A stretch of 64,000 nucleotides of DNA, taken from contig JAPDRO010000025.1 in assembly GCA_030247885.1 (NCBI GenBank), positions 372,001 through 436,000 of the forward strand. Direction: 5' to 3'. A program made the translations under genes and the position numbers. The DNA comes from Taxawa tesnikishii (nom. ined.) (Eukaryota > Ascomycota > Dothideomycetes > Dothideales). The notes below the pieces were generated by a model. It searched no databases and was not told the origin of the DNA. It worked only from the letters and a program-made list of their open reading frames with translations. Shown here piece by piece: positions 43,670 through 54,635 of the stretch. Positions within the stretch are counted from its first letter, which is position 1. Every line of letters begins with the position of its first letter.

Positions 43670-44369
43670 TCGAAAGAGTGAGCCTTCAACGAGAGTGAGC
43701 CTGAACGAGGCGCTTTGTGTTGGGCTTCAAGCAGAAGGAGAAGAGCAGTTCACTGCTGAACAGGAAAATAGGGGTTCAAAGATGGCTTATGCCTGTGGTA
43801 CTGGTGTACACAGCAAGTCAAGGGATTTGATCTTTCCCAACGCTTTGCGAAAAGACGTCCCGGATTTACTGAGACGGGTAAGCGACAAGAGCAATTGACA
43901 AGAGAGTGACTATGTATACGGTTTGCAGTGATGTGTTGATACACTCAACTGCAAGGTGGTGATTGTTTTTATCCCTTTGATTCGATTTCCGGGGCGCCTT
44001 TACGAGCGCCACATCCGCTCTCATGGAGGTTGCCAAGACTGTCAGCCACATAGAGAGGGTGTGTGTGAACTTCAACAACCGGAATTGGATGAACACGAAC
44101 ACATACTGTAGCCATTCACCCTCATGAGACAATCTTTCCTTTCCCTTTCCCTTTCCCTTCAGTCTTGGACACGTGATTACACATTGCCTTCTGTACAACG
44201 CAAACTACGGCATATCGCTAAGGCATCAGCATCTGCTTATCGTACGTGTGCGTGGCAACCTTGCCTGCATTCTAGTGGCTTCCGCCACAGTCTACAAAAC
44301 ACCCAATCCCTCTCCTTTCTCTCCTCCCTTTCTCTCCTTCATATCAGAAGATACCGCGCTCTATTGAGA
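43670..44369. promoter_or_regulatory. Divergent promoter, GDA1 / PPPDE gene
   Basis: A 700-bp gap between divergent starts. It contains a polypyrimidine tract with (CTTTCC) units at 44134-44159. An open frame extends upstream of the chosen start to 44124, but its first 82 codons lack similarity to the PPPDE family, so it is treated as leader. Confidence 0.55.
44134..44159 (+). repeat. Polypyrimidine (CTTTCC)n tract
   Basis: About four imperfect hexamer units of C and T only, on the coding strand upstream of the PPPDE gene. Confidence 0.8.
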
Positions 44370-46226
44370 ATGGATGTACAACTCTATGTTTACGACCTCA
44401 CTCGGGGCATGGCCCGTACCATGTCCCGTTCTTTTCTTGGAATCCAGATCGACGCCGTATACCATACATCTCTCGTCTTCGGCGGCGTGGAGTACTTCTT
44501 CGGCGCCGGTGTTCAGACATGCTACCCTGGTTCAACACATCACGGAGCACCAATGGAAATTATAAAAATGGGCAGTACACAACTGCCGCTGGACGTCATT
44601 CTGGAATACCTCGAATCACTCAAGGAAGTCTATACACCGGAGTCCTATGATCTCTTTGCACACAACTGCAACAATTTCACGAATGATTTCTCCATGTTCT
44701 TAGTCGGGAAGGGCATTCCGGACCACATCACGAGTCTTCCGCAGACGGTGCTTAACACGCCATTCGGGCAGATGTTGAAGCCGCAGATTGACGCCTCCAT
44801 GCGCTCCATTACCCAGGCTCCCGTACCGCCCCGGAACGTACCTCCAGCCTCCAGGACTGCAGCGAGTAGGCGAGCAGTGGAAGACGCAGTGGCAGCCTCA
44901 GCTCGCAGAAGTCCACCTCTGACGACAAACGGAGCTACCGCTGGCACGCCGGCTCCGGCTCGGTCGAGTCAGCCTGCAAAGACTCATGGTGAAGTCTACA
45001 ACATCACCTCTTCATCCGCGGTCGATGACCTTCTAGCTTCTGCCAAGAGCACCTGCGCCGTCATCTTCTTCACCTCGAGCACCTGTGCCCCCTGCAAAAT
45101 CGCCTACCAGCCGTACGATTCGCTTGCAGCAGAAAACCCGAAAGTCCCCTTCATAAAGATTGACATTAACAACGCCGATGAGCTTGCCTTCAAGTACAAG
45201 ATCCGCGCGACGCCGACCTTCATGACTTTCTTGCATGGCAAGAAGGAGAACGAGTGGAGTGGCGCTAATCCGGCGCAGCTGAGGGGTAATGTAGAGATGT
45301 TGATACGACAGGCATTCCCTTCTCATCCCCATGCTTCTCTGCGCGTGCCCAGTCTGCAGTTCGGCAGTCTTACGCCTGTATCCTTTTCCAAAGTGCCTCC
45401 GCTCGATAAGCTCACGGCGAAGATGGGACGGGCGGGTGGCGACCCCGCCGTCAGCGCGCTCAAGGCATTCCTTGCCGCTCGATCAGGCGAGGGAGAGCGC
45501 GAGGCAACACTACCAGATCTTCCCGCAATCGCCAAGTTCATGCGGCAGGCACCCTCCACATTAGACACGGGTGTCCTCTTTACAGCGTACGACCTCCTCC
45601 GTTGCGCCCTGATCGATCCTCGCGTCAGCGGCTGGTTTGCCGAAGAGAATCCCGCAACGCAGTCTTCGCCTACCCTCGCATTTCTGCTGCAGCACGTCGT
45701 CGACATGGAAGCAGCACCTTACAACCTGCGCCTCGTAGCCATTCAGCTGGCGTGCAACCTCTTCTCCTCCTCCCTCTCTACAAAGTCTGTTCTGGCGGAT
45801 GGCAGCCCAGTGCCCGCTCTGCTGGTACAACTCGTGACCTCCAGCCTCATCGATACGGACCACTCAGCCGTGCGGGCCGCGGCGTCGTCGTTGGCATTCA
45901 ACCTCGCGGCCGCTGGGTACCGGATCCGGCGAGAGGAAGAACGAGAGGCGATCCTGGAGTCCGCGCAGGTAGAACTCGCGGCCGCGTTGCTGGAGGTGCT
46001 GTCATCGGAGAGCGAGTCGGCTAAGGGCAAGGAGAGTCCGCTGGTCAAGCCCGCATTGCTCGCGTTTGGGTATTTGGTCTATTTTGCGCCGCAGGACGGG
46101 GAAATCTTCGATTTGTGCCGTGCGATGGAGGCGAAGCAGACGGTCATGGCGCTTAAGGGGGCGGGAGTGGATGAATGGGTGAAGGACATTGGCGAACAGG
46201 TGCTTGGTAAAGGCATGGCTGTATAG
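44370..46226 (+). CDS. PPPDE (DeSI-like) peptidase-thioredoxin-PUL protein
   Basis: Single exon, 618 residues from MDVQLYVYDL, the usual PPPDE start. Domain order: PPPDE thiol peptidase (about 1-145), with catalytic His in YHTSLVFGGVEYFFG and Cys in HNCNNFTNDF; a Ser/Pro/Ala linker; a thioredoxin fold (about 205-310), with CAPC in STCAPCKIAYQPYDS and the cis-Pro segment ATPTFMTF; then a helical PUL domain (about 340-610). PPPDE enzymes remove SUMO or ubiquitin, and PUL domains bind Cdc48/p97, so a role in deconjugation linked to Cdc48 is inferred. This three-part architecture is known from fungi and is intact here. Confidence 0.9.
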   Translation: MDVQLYVYDLTRGMARTMSRSFLGIQIDAVYHTSLVFGGVEYFFGAGVQTCYPGSTHHGAPMEIIKMGSTQLPLDVILEYLESLKEVYTPESYDLFAHNCNNFTNDFSMFLVGKGIPDHITSLPQTVLNTPFGQMLKPQIDASMRSITQAPVPPRNVPPASRTAASRRAVEDAVAASARRSPPLTTNGATAGTPAPARSSQPAKTHGEVYNITSSSAVDDLLASAKSTCAVIFFTSSTCAPCKIAYQPYDSLAAENPKVPFIKIDINNADELAFKYKIRATPTFMTFLHGKKENEWSGANPAQLRGNVEMLIRQAFPSHPHASLRVPSLQFGSLTPVSFSKVPPLDKLTAKMGRAGGDPAVSALKAFLAARSGEGEREATLPDLPAIAKFMRQAPSTLDTGVLFTAYDLLRCALIDPRVSGWFAEENPATQSSPTLAFLLQHVVDMEAAPYNLRLVAIQLACNLFSSSLSTKSVLADGSPVPALLVQLVTSSLIDTDHSAVRAAASSLAFNLAAAGYRIRREEEREAILESAQVELAAALLEVLSSESESAKGKESPLVKPALLAFGYLVYFAPQDGEIFDLCRAMEAKQTVMALKGAGVDEWVKDIGEQVLGKGMAV

Positions 46227-46361
46227 ATGTTGGAGCAGTGGGTTGCAGGATTAGGGCTCGTGTTGGTCGTATTGATACCCTGATAGAAATAAACGACCTT
46301 GTGAGTGTCCAGTTCAGGCATGCGTTCAAAGTCGTTCTCGCGAGGTGAGAAACCAAGTTCA

Positions 46362-47240
46362 TCAGAGGATTCTCCCGTCGACAACTCTCCGTGGGAAAGG
46401 CGGGCGGGGGCGATTGCGGATCACGAGGAAGTAGTACGCGACGCCAAACGCAGCACCGCCGAGATGAGCAGCGTGTCCGATGTTATCCGAATCATTGAGC
46501 AAGAACGCGTCTATGGCGGCGATGCCAAGCGCAAACTGCCACTGCTTCACTGGCAGGACGCCGTTGATCTTGACACTCTTCGATGGCTCGAGCAGCGCGG
46601 CCACGGCTCCGAAAGCAGTCGCGATTCCACTGGCACCGAGTGCTCTGCTCTGTCTCCAGACGGGCAGGGTGCTTTGGTGAGCGAGAAAGGCGATGCTGCT
46701 GCAGATCCCGGAGCCAATTGTCAGCGTCCACACGTGCATGGCCGTGATGCCGGGAGCGTCGGTGATGGTTTGACCGGCGGTAATGAGTGCCGTGAGGTTT
46801 GCGACGTAGTGTTGAGGATACAGATGTGCGAAGTTTGATGTTAGGAGTGTCCAATACCGGCCGGCGTTGTAGTTGGCTAGAGATACGGTGAAATTCTCCA
46901 TGAGTGGTGTTTTGATAGGAGAAAACAGTTGGGATAGCAGATTGGTCCTGGTGGTTTCAACGGTGTAGCGCTCTCTCCATAGCAGAAAGAGGGGCGGTAC
47001 AGTCAAGGCTATGACACAATTCAGGGCACTTTTGGCTGAGCTGCTCCGGTCTTGCCCACTGGCACTGCGTTCTGCTCCCAGCGTGTACAAAGGTGCCGCA
47101 TCTTTCGCATATTGTTCAGCATTGGCATTGTTGAGAGACGTTGACGGCGTGGGCGCTGCGGGCTTGTCTTCTTTACGAAATGGGGAGATATTCGACAGCC
47201 AGCACCGCAATTGAACATGCTGGGTGGGAGAGAAGTCCAT
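46362..47240 (-). CDS. Rhomboid-family intramembrane serine protease
   Basis: Single exon, 292 residues. Several membrane segments follow an ~65-residue N-terminus. The rhomboid core is visible: YWTLLTSNFAHLYPQHYVAN (the HxxxxHxxxN-type segment), the catalytic serine in LGASGIATAFGAVAAL and the catalytic histidine in NIGHAAHLGGAAFGVAYYF. Rhomboids cleave membrane proteins within the bilayer. The short Arg/Phe-containing N-terminus and the size fit a mitochondrial (Pcp1/PARL-type) or a secretory-pathway rhomboid; I cannot decide. It converges with the PPPDE gene, the two stops being 135 bp apart. Confidence 0.87.
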   Translation of the reverse strand: MDFSPTQHVQLRCWLSNISPFRKEDKPAAPTPSTSLNNANAEQYAKDAAPLYTLGAERSASGQDRSSSAKSALNCVIALTVPPLFLLWRERYTVETTRTNLLSQLFSPIKTPLMENFTVSLANYNAGRYWTLLTSNFAHLYPQHYVANLTALITAGQTITDAPGITAMHVWTLTIGSGICSSIAFLAHQSTLPVWRQSRALGASGIATAFGAVAALLEPSKSVKINGVLPVKQWQFALGIAAIDAFLLNDSDNIGHAAHLGGAAFGVAYYFLVIRNRPRPPFPRRVVDGRIL

Positions 47241-48080
47241 TGTGTTTTAGCAGACCAAAGCAAAGTATTGGTGCTACGTTGAAGGCACAGTGTCTATACA
47301 AAAGGCGGCTCGGCATATCGGCTTGTTTTTCCGCAGGGGGAAGGTGTCACAAACCCACGTGTTTCTGTACAACACTGCTGTTCTCCACGCGCAGAAGGAC
47401 ATAAGTCACGTCCTGGTCAAGAAGGATGCGGTCGCTCATCAGTTCCCTTTTTCCAGTGTAGAATCTCTCGCGCTCATATGCGGAAGCATCAGGCGATGAG
47501 GGCGTCAACCCGGCCGGAGATTCCTGTCAGTTTGGTTGACGATGCGTGACAATCCAAGTCGCAGACTCTACACACGCAGACTCTACTTCTTGTCGTCAGT
47601 CCTCCGCCATCTCTAGGACTCAGCCTGCTTTCCAATGCTGTGCGATGGATTACAGCTGCTCATTGAGGCTGCTACTGCCCGGTTCCTCTGTTCGCTGGTT
47701 CATCGTAACGGGAGTCTAGTTCGTCTTCAAGCCCCGGTACACAACACCCACACCGCGCTACACTAAACGCAGGCAGGCAGCTGCGGCCTTCCGGATGCCC
47801 TCTCCTGATGGTCTTGTAGGTTTACTGATTATATAGTGGATGCAGGGCATCTTCCGTCGCGTGTCCGACGCGTTGACATCTCGATGGCCCAAAGCCCCGC
47901 TGTCACATGCGTCCAGATGACGTCGAGACTGGAAAACAGCATCAGCATCAGCATCAGGTAATTAATTATACGAAGTAGCTAAGATCTCTTCACTTGGTCT
48001 TTCCGTCTCGTGGCTCAAGACTCACGTCGTTCCTCTTCAACCCTTCCCTTGTCATACCTTACAACGCAAAACAGTTGTCC
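47241..48080. other. Divergent promoter region, rhomboid / OBAP
   Basis: About 840 bases. Contains a short (CAGCAT)n run near 47938-47955 followed by an AT-rich patch. No supported gene. Confidence 0.55.
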
Positions 48081-48995
48081 ATGAGCTCCACCATGGATAG
48101 CCTTCCAATTTCCAACAACACCTTGGGCGCGCCCGAGTCTCTCAAGAACAAGATTCTCGAATCGGGCGCCGGAGCCACTCAAAACTTTGAGCCTGTGAAG
48201 CGAATCTGCGCTCATCTAAACGCCTTTCACGCCTACGCCGCTGAACCGACTCGGTGCGTCGAAGCCAACCATTACTGCGCCCACCTGAATGATGGTGTGC
48301 ATCCTGCCTCCCCACACACGGTACATATTTGACATTCTGCAGACGTTCGCCAGTGTATACTCTACGATTCTCCTGAAAAAGGCGCCCGTATCATTGGCAT
48401 AGAGTACATGATCAAGCCGCACCTCTACGAGACGCTCGACGAAGAAGAGCGTAAGCTGTGGCACTCACACGTCTTCGAAGTCAAGTCTGGAATGTTGATC
48501 ATGCCTACACCGAGCATGACTCCTGAGAGCGTATGGGAAGTAGCAGAGAACAAGGAGATGGAAGAGGTTATCATTCTGTATGGCAAGATCTACCACCTTT
48601 GGCAGACAGATCGTGGCGACAAGCTTCCGTTAGGCCCACCCCAGCTTATGACGAGCTTCACGGGACACGACCAGTTTGATTTCGAGAAGATGGTGGGAGA
48701 TCGGGACAGGAGGTTTGGTAGTGATTACAAGAGGAAGCAGGAGGTCAGGAAGTATATTCAGGAGCCCTCCATACATCTAGGTGAGTAGCAGTGACCTCTA
48801 CCGCGGCGACCGCTGTCTGTTGTTCGTTTGCTCACAGTGTCGCGGCGCTGCGCGGTTGCCGAGGATATCATGGTTGTGCGGTGGACGTTACTGACATGGC
48901 CATCAGACGCGGACTGGGCCTGGAAGGAGAAGGCCGACAAGTTGCCCGGTAAAGCGAGCCATGTGACGGAGCAAAGCTCGCATTCGTCTGCATAA
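48081..48995 (+). CDS. OBAP-like protein (DUF1264)
   Basis: Exons 48081..48294, 48343..48780 and 48907..48995 (introns 48 and 126 nt); 246 residues, intact. The family core is plain: [73 protein letters not shown] and [20 protein letters not shown]. Intron 2 was placed because it joins SIHL to [16 protein letters not shown] in frame. Plant members (oil-body-associated protein 1) sit on lipid droplets; fungal members are uncharacterised as far as I know, so a lipid-droplet role is only a suggestion. Confidence 0.88.
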
Positions 48996-50569
48996 GCATG
49001 TTTGGTATTGCAGTGTTGGGTTTCGGACATTCTGAACCATAGCTTTGCATCGCTTGGAGCGCACGAACCTGCGCTCGGTTTGTGCTCGGCTTGCCCGGTT
49101 CGATATTTGAGCATCTTAGTTAACGGGACCGTATGTGTTCTACTCCATCTTCCTTGTGGTACTCATCAGAATCAAGACAAGCTTGGCTTACTGGCTTCGA
49201 GCAACAAGCTTTTCTTCAGCCTCGCAAATTACAGAAAGTTTTTATAGGCGTGCTCAGCTGCATATAGTTGGTTCGATTCAGGTCTCTCATTCCGTTCCTC
49301 GCTCTCTTCTTCTATCCTACAACCACTGTTTGCATGGAGCTTTCTAGACTTCCGGCCTCGCTCAGGTCTTAGTATCTCTTGTTCTCATATAGCACTACCG
49401 TCAATTGTCACAGCGTTCTATCACAAAGCGACGGTGTATCTTCAGCCTTTGTGGTTCCCGGATTTTGGATCGAAACCCTACGACCATAGCGCCTTTTACG
49501 CCTCTCGACAAGCAGGCAGTCCTTCACAGACCCGGTCTCCGCAACTGCGTTTCCATAAACGGCGGTCCTCTTTCAGTCGCCGGCCTCTACGCCTCTACAA
49601 TGGCGATTTCCTCCCACGCTTCTCGCTGCACTGGAACATCGTGACCTTTCCTAGGTATAGGGATGGATATATGCAGGGAGAGCAGAAACGCAATAAGCGC
49701 GCTTGTTCGAAGCTGCTTACCTGGTCATCGGCTTCGATTTGCACTCTACGATATCTATCTTCGAATTGTTCTCACGCGAAAGCCTATCTGACCGCCACTG
49801 GACTCTGGATTATATGGTTGCCCCATCGAGAATATAACGATCTACTGGCGCGCAGGTTATGTCAGGGCCACAAGCAGGTCACAGACATGGTTCAACGGGG
49901 ATGATCAGTTGAGATGGAGGAAGACGTTGAGGCAGCATCGAGTGGGAACATGACAGAGATACTCAAGGCCGAATTTGATCTGAAATACCCGTGACGTCTG
50001 GTTGACTTGCCATCCTCGAGCTAGTCTATGTCTTGATTTCGGATTGCTTGCCGTTATCGGGAAGCAGATAACCTTCAAGATACTCCATGGTATCAGGGCT
50101 GGATGCCGTGCACAGCGGAGAAAAGATGGAGCAGTACTGGGTTGTGCAACGAGACCCTCTTTCCTTCCTCGGCAATTGTTCACGGCGGCTGTTTGGTCCG
50201 CCGTACAACCTACATTCACATCGACCGTTTTCATTGCATTCCAGACATCTCAACAGATGAGATCGGGTCCTTCAGATATGTTGCCGTTCCGCATCCGACA
50301 TGGACATCTCTGCACTCCGAGTAACGGTCGCATCTCCTGTTGCATCACATCGCGATAGAAGACCTTCGTTACGTCATGTGTACTCTCTTGACCCCGCCAA
50401 ATCAATTCAACCGGCCTTTTGACGGAGGGAGACTTCCTTTCCCTAACAGGATGTTGCTGGACACCTGTCTTGTTTATATACAGATTGCTTGTCGGTCCCT
50501 GCTCTGCCTCTGTCCTCCTTGATAAACGCCTTGGAATACCACTGAAAACACTCCTGTTAACCAATCAAC
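48996..50569. other. Gene-poor interval with an unexplained coding-like stretch
   Basis: About 1.6 kb without a recognised gene. A 156-codon frame (49434..49904) and an overlapping frame that reads VIGFDLHSTISIFELF and ESLSDRHWTLDYMVAPS at about 49710-49850 look less random than the surroundings. No start, domain or splice structure convinced me. It could be a decayed gene. Confidence 0.4.
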
Positions 50570-51761
50570 ATGGCACCCATTGGCGTTGCGATTATTGGCA
50601 GTGGTATGCAATTCATAGACTACAATAGCTGTGATGGTTAGTGCTCACTCACGACAGGTATCTTCGTGAAGGAAGAGCACCTCGTAAGCTGTCTCACCCA
50701 ACTTCAACCTCTTCTTTGCTGAACCAATCCTCAGCCTGCTGTACAAGCCTGCCCCGACCTCCTCTCACTCAAAGCAATCTTCTCGCGCTCCCTCAAGTCC
50801 GCTCAGTCCGTCAGTGAAGGCCTCAGCAACGTCACCTTGTACTCCGAAGACTCTGGCGACGACAAGTCCTACGCATCCCTTCTCTCCGACTCCAGCATCC
50901 AAGCCGTCATCATCGCGCTCCCAATCCCAAACCAACCACCCTATATCAAGCAAGCCCTCGAAGCCGGAAAGCACGTGCTAGCCGAGAAGCCGATCGCCAA
51001 GGATGTTGCGACCGCTAAAGAGCTGCTGGAATGGTACCACAAGAACATCGACACGTCAAAGGTGACATTTGGCATTGCGGAGAACTTCCGGTACATGGAG
51101 CGCTTCAGATATGGTGCTGAGCAGGTCAAGACGCTGGGACGGGTATTTGGGTTCAGACACCGTATGCATGCGCTCGTGCAGCCGGGTGGAAAGTACTACG
51201 AGACCTCATGGCGCAAGACTCCGGAGTACCAGGGTGGATTCCTGCTTGATGGTGGTGTTCACTTCATTGCTGGCATGCGTCTGATGCTGGGTCAAGAAGC
51301 CAAGATGAAGAGTCTGGCGGCCTACACGGCACAGCTGCAGAAGCACCTGCCGCCCATCGATACAGCGAATGCGACAGTGATGTTGGCGAACGGCAGCTCG
51401 GGAACCTTCTCCGTGAGCTTCGGAACAACTTTCAGCGGCGCTGAATGGATTGTTGCGTGCGAGAATGGCACGGTGGAGGTGGAGAGCAAGAAGGTCATCG
51501 TGAAGAAGGGGGACAGGAGGAGACGAAGGACTTTCCAGATGACGGCAATGGTGTCAAGCAGGAGGTCAAGGCGTGGGCGCAGAGTATCGCAAACGGCAAG
51601 CAGGAGGAACTGCAGAAGCCTGAGGAGGCACTGGCTGATCTGGAGATTGTAAGTTTTGTCTGCACAAACGTTGCATCAATCGGACTGACGATTCGTAGCT
51701 TGAAGCGATGGTCAAGAGTGGCGAGCAGCATGGCAAACCCCAGGAGTTGACGTTGCAGTGA
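50570..51761 (+). CDS. Gfo/Idh/MocA-family NAD(P)-dependent oxidoreductase
   Basis: Exons 50570..50603, 50658..50683, 50735..51648 and 51699..51761 (introns 54, 51, 50 nt); 345 residues after correction. The Rossmann fold starts at once: APIGVAIIGSGIFVKEEHLP. The family motif is AGKHVLAEKPIAKD, and the C-terminal substrate domain contains GGFLLDGGVHFIAGMRLM, where the DGG/H pair is typical. Substrate is unknown; relatives oxidise sugars, inositol or dihydrodiols, or reduce biliverdin. One G is missing from G5 at 51508-51512; restoring it gives KKVIVKKGGQEETKDFPDDG and lets the frame reach the last intron and stop. The second exon is only 26 nt. Confidence 0.9.
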
Positions 51762-52142
51762 ATCCAACCATAGAACAAACGAAAGAGACGAATTACAATG
51801 ACCAATACTATCATGAGCAAACAACATAGCACGCTATGAATTGGTGGACGATTACAACTCATGTACTTTGACGTCATTGGGTCCCATACGCGAAACGACT
51901 CCGAGTGATGGTGAGCTACGTTTGCAGGATTCGAAGCTACGCCCTTGTGACAGCCAAGAATTCCGCAAAATGATCTTGAAGTTGAGAGGTAGGCCCCGGG
52001 ACCCGTTGATCCTAGGCTCAACTGGTACTTGAAGATCGCAAGTCAGAAAGCCCGACTGGGACCGGACTGGCAATGTTGCTCGCCTGTTGTAACAGTTGTG
52101 TGCCTTCGTTGCCACGAAGTGTTGCGTTTCACAGCAAAGCCT
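51762..52142. other. Intergenic between convergent genes
   Basis: About 380 bases of 3' flanking sequence between the oxidoreductase and the JMJD7-like gene. Nothing further seen. Confidence 0.6.
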
Positions 52143-53407
52143 TCATCGACCTGTCAACCGGGCCATGTCCCTAATGTAACTGTTCACCGTCCAAAACGAG
52201 CCGCTGAAATCCATGTCGTACCTGTGTTCCAGCTGTCAGCCCACTACATGTCATTACCATTGTTGGAAAGCTTCTTACCAATAGTTGACCGCACAGCAGA
52301 ACCCCTCTTTGCCACAAGACTGGCTGACTTTATGATACCACATCGCTGGCAGGTACAGAAGGTCTCCTTCATCTAGCGTGACCCTTATAGGCTTTGCGTG
52401 CCGTGAAAAAGGCGTCGATCGGGATCCCGGCTCGTCGGGATCCCAAATCGCCACCGGCACCGTCTCTGGTGGATCGTCCGTTACAGCGTCAATCTTTTCT
52501 TCTCCCGCTTGCGGTGTGCTATCTTCTCCCATATCGAAATGGTTGGACGAGCGGGCATAGGTCGCCGCAGGCAGGTGCTGCTCGTTGACACACGCCGCTG
52601 CCAGAGGAGGCAGAAGGACAAAGTGCTTTTGTCCCCGTACCTGCGCATATATATTCTCGTAATTGTCTCTGTGTAAGGAAGTCACAGAGCGCGAGTTTCC
52701 CAGCCAGAAGTTAATTGCATCTGGCCTCTGCTGTAGTGCTATACGCGCGAAGGGAATGTCAGTAGGGACGTCCTCGAACAGAGAAATGTATTCGTTACGG
52801 AGGTTGTCGTTTTGCGTCTGGGCGTACTTGACGAAGCCGGTGGATGACTTTGCTTCCTGCTCTTGTACGTATGCAAGGAAATCACAGAAACGCTCTGGCT
52901 CTTCGAGAGGCTTTACGAATAGCAGGGAACCGTCTTCCGACTCGAGGACTGCATCTGCGTTTCTTTCTTAGTCAATGAAATGTCTTTCCAGGACGCATGG
53001 CTGCTGTAATCCATCACTCCGAAATTCTCCAGGACCTGACTGTAAGGAGAGATGGTAGCAAGGGGCCTGTCCATGGACTGAACAGATGTTGCTCGAAAAC
53101 AGAAAGGAATCAACGGTTTGAACATGTGGACCTACCCTTTTGGCGTAATTGCCACGTTGACAGTACTATTGCCGATGGACTCAACAAGATAGTTCGCTGA
53201 CCATCTCTTGCAAGCAGTCCAGTGTCTGGCGCCTTGTTTTATCACAAATGGTCGGTTTCTTGCAACGTATCGCATGAACTCCAACGGGCTCGGCTCTTCC
53301 CAGAGTTCGTCGACAGAGTTCATGTTCAGCTCATTGTAGTTATCCAGCAACTCTCGCGAAAGCTGTTCCAGACTGGTCTTGTCTCTGGTCGGCGAGTTGC
53401 TCTCCAT
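52143..53407 (-). CDS. JMJD7-like cupin/JmjC 2-oxoglutarate dioxygenase
   Basis: Exons complement(53136..53407, 52279..52962, 52143..52221); introns 173 and 57 nt; 344 residues, intact. The N-terminal part (LEFMRYVARNRPFVIKQGA, WTACKRWSANYL, VNVAITPKGNADAV) and the core (NFWLGNSRSVTSLHRDNYEN, VRGQKHFVLLPPLA) match JMJD7. Iron ligands: H and D of LHRD and the distal His of MWYHKVSQSC. After the last intron comes YDMDFSGSFWTVNSYIRDM. JMJD7 is a lysyl (3S)-hydroxylase acting on TRAFAC GTPases such as DRG1/2; the fungal substrate is not known to me. Intron 1 is unusually long for this window and ends at GAAAG, the only acceptor I find that keeps TPKGNADAV in frame. Confidence 0.88.
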
Positions 53408-53953
53408 TTCAGATTTTGACTTGGAGAATCGTTGTGTTGATCAGTTAGAGGAAGAGAGGTAAGTATTCCCTTTCAACTCTAGGTATCTCGGCTATTCTTG
53501 TACTTATAACCTATAGGGGTTTTTTCGCATCAGTTTTTGGTACTTATTTGGTAGATTACGTAACAGCAATGAAGGTTATTACGCTTCAACTTAATATGCC
53601 TACTTTTATAGTCCATTACTTATTTAGGATACAAATTTTAGTATCAATATTATAAGATATAATGTAAGAAGTATAAAAAGCTAAAAAAGTAAGTAAGATA
53701 TTGAACGATTCCTTATAAGTATAGCTATAATTCTATATATATTATAGTATATAGTCTATAGCTTGTTGCGTAATCTACAAAGGAACTAATAAGAACTTCC
53801 TCGACTTCACTCATAATGTTGCGGAAATAATGCGACAAAATCCCATAGGCCCTGAATACAAGAATAAAACCTTGGCATCTGCAAGTAGCCGAGACTAAAG
53901 TCCGATCTCAAAGTGGAAGTAACTTGAAGTCATCTCACTCCAATCCTCCGCTC
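53408..53953. other. AT-rich intergenic segment, JMJD7 / IMP1
   Basis: Most of this 546-bp gap is far more AT-rich than the rest of the window, with many TA dinucleotides. It surrounds a MITE-like element and separates the divergent JMJD7-like and IMP1 genes. Confidence 0.7.
53551..53778. mobile_element. MITE-like relic with terminal inverted repeats
   Basis: The left end GTAGATTACGTAACA (53551-53565) and the reverse complement of the right end (53764-53778, GTAGATTACGCAACA) agree at 14 of 15 positions; weaker similarity extends outward. The interior is very AT-rich and has no coding capacity. The one difference is a C/T in CpA context, as repeat-induced point mutation would make. No clear target-site duplication was identified. 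Confidence 0.55.
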
Positions 53954-54635
53954 ATGTTGCTTCGGCGCATCACTGCACCTGTCTTCCGCCAGAAACCCAT
54001 TCAGCTCACTAATAATGCTCGCCGATCTCTGAGCACACGAAGAGTACCAGATGGAATCAGGCAGAACCGCTTCCTCAGCTTTGTCGTCGACAATGGATTC
54101 CTCGTAGCCGGCATCCTTTTCGGCGGACACATCTTTGTCTCATACTTCTACGATGTAACATGGACATGGGGCATCTCAATGGTGCCGACATTGGCATCTG
54201 ACGGAGACTGTGTACTGATATCGAAATACTACCATCACGGGCGGGGCATCAAAGTCGGAGACATTATATCCTTCAAGCATCCACTGAGGGAAGACACTCG
54301 CGCCAGTAAACGCGTTATCGGCATGCCTGGAGATTTTGTGCTGAGAGACACACCGGGAAAAGGCAAAGGGATGATGATACAGGTAGGATCAGGATGAAAG
54401 AGGTGCTGAGAGATGTGGACTGAAGTGGGAGTAGGTGCCGAAGGGACATTGCTGGGTCGTCGGAGACAATCTGGAGCACTCGCGAGACTCGCGCATGTTT
54501 GGACCCCTACCTCTGGCGCTTGTTAGGGGCAAAGTCATCGCGCGGGTGGGATTGGGCAGATTCTGGTGGCCGTACCTAGAGAAGATACCGGACGCTATGC
54601 AACCATTTCATGACTGGGAGTCTGAAGTGGACTGA
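53954..54635 (+). CDS. IMP1: Mitochondrial inner-membrane protease subunit 1
   Basis: Exons 53954..54382 and 54435..54635 (52-nt intron); 209 residues, intact. The N-terminus is basic and Ser-rich ([25 protein letters not shown]), a mitochondrial presequence, and one membrane segment follows ([19 protein letters not shown]). It is a type I signal peptidase relative: catalytic Ser in WGISMVPTL, catalytic Lys in [17 protein letters not shown], and the late box [20 protein letters not shown]. Imp1 removes the intermembrane-space sorting signals of proteins such as cytochrome b2 and Cox2. The upstream TTG-started extension to 53924 is not used. Confidence 0.92.

Noticed and set aside
44124-44369. 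Upstream extension of the PPPDE protein
   Set aside because: The PPPDE domain begins at the ATG at 44370 as in relatives, and the extra 82 codons overlap a polypyrimidine promoter tract.
49261-49285. tRNA B-box-like GGTTCGATTC
   Set aside because: No matching A box or cloverleaf could be drawn from the surrounding bases.
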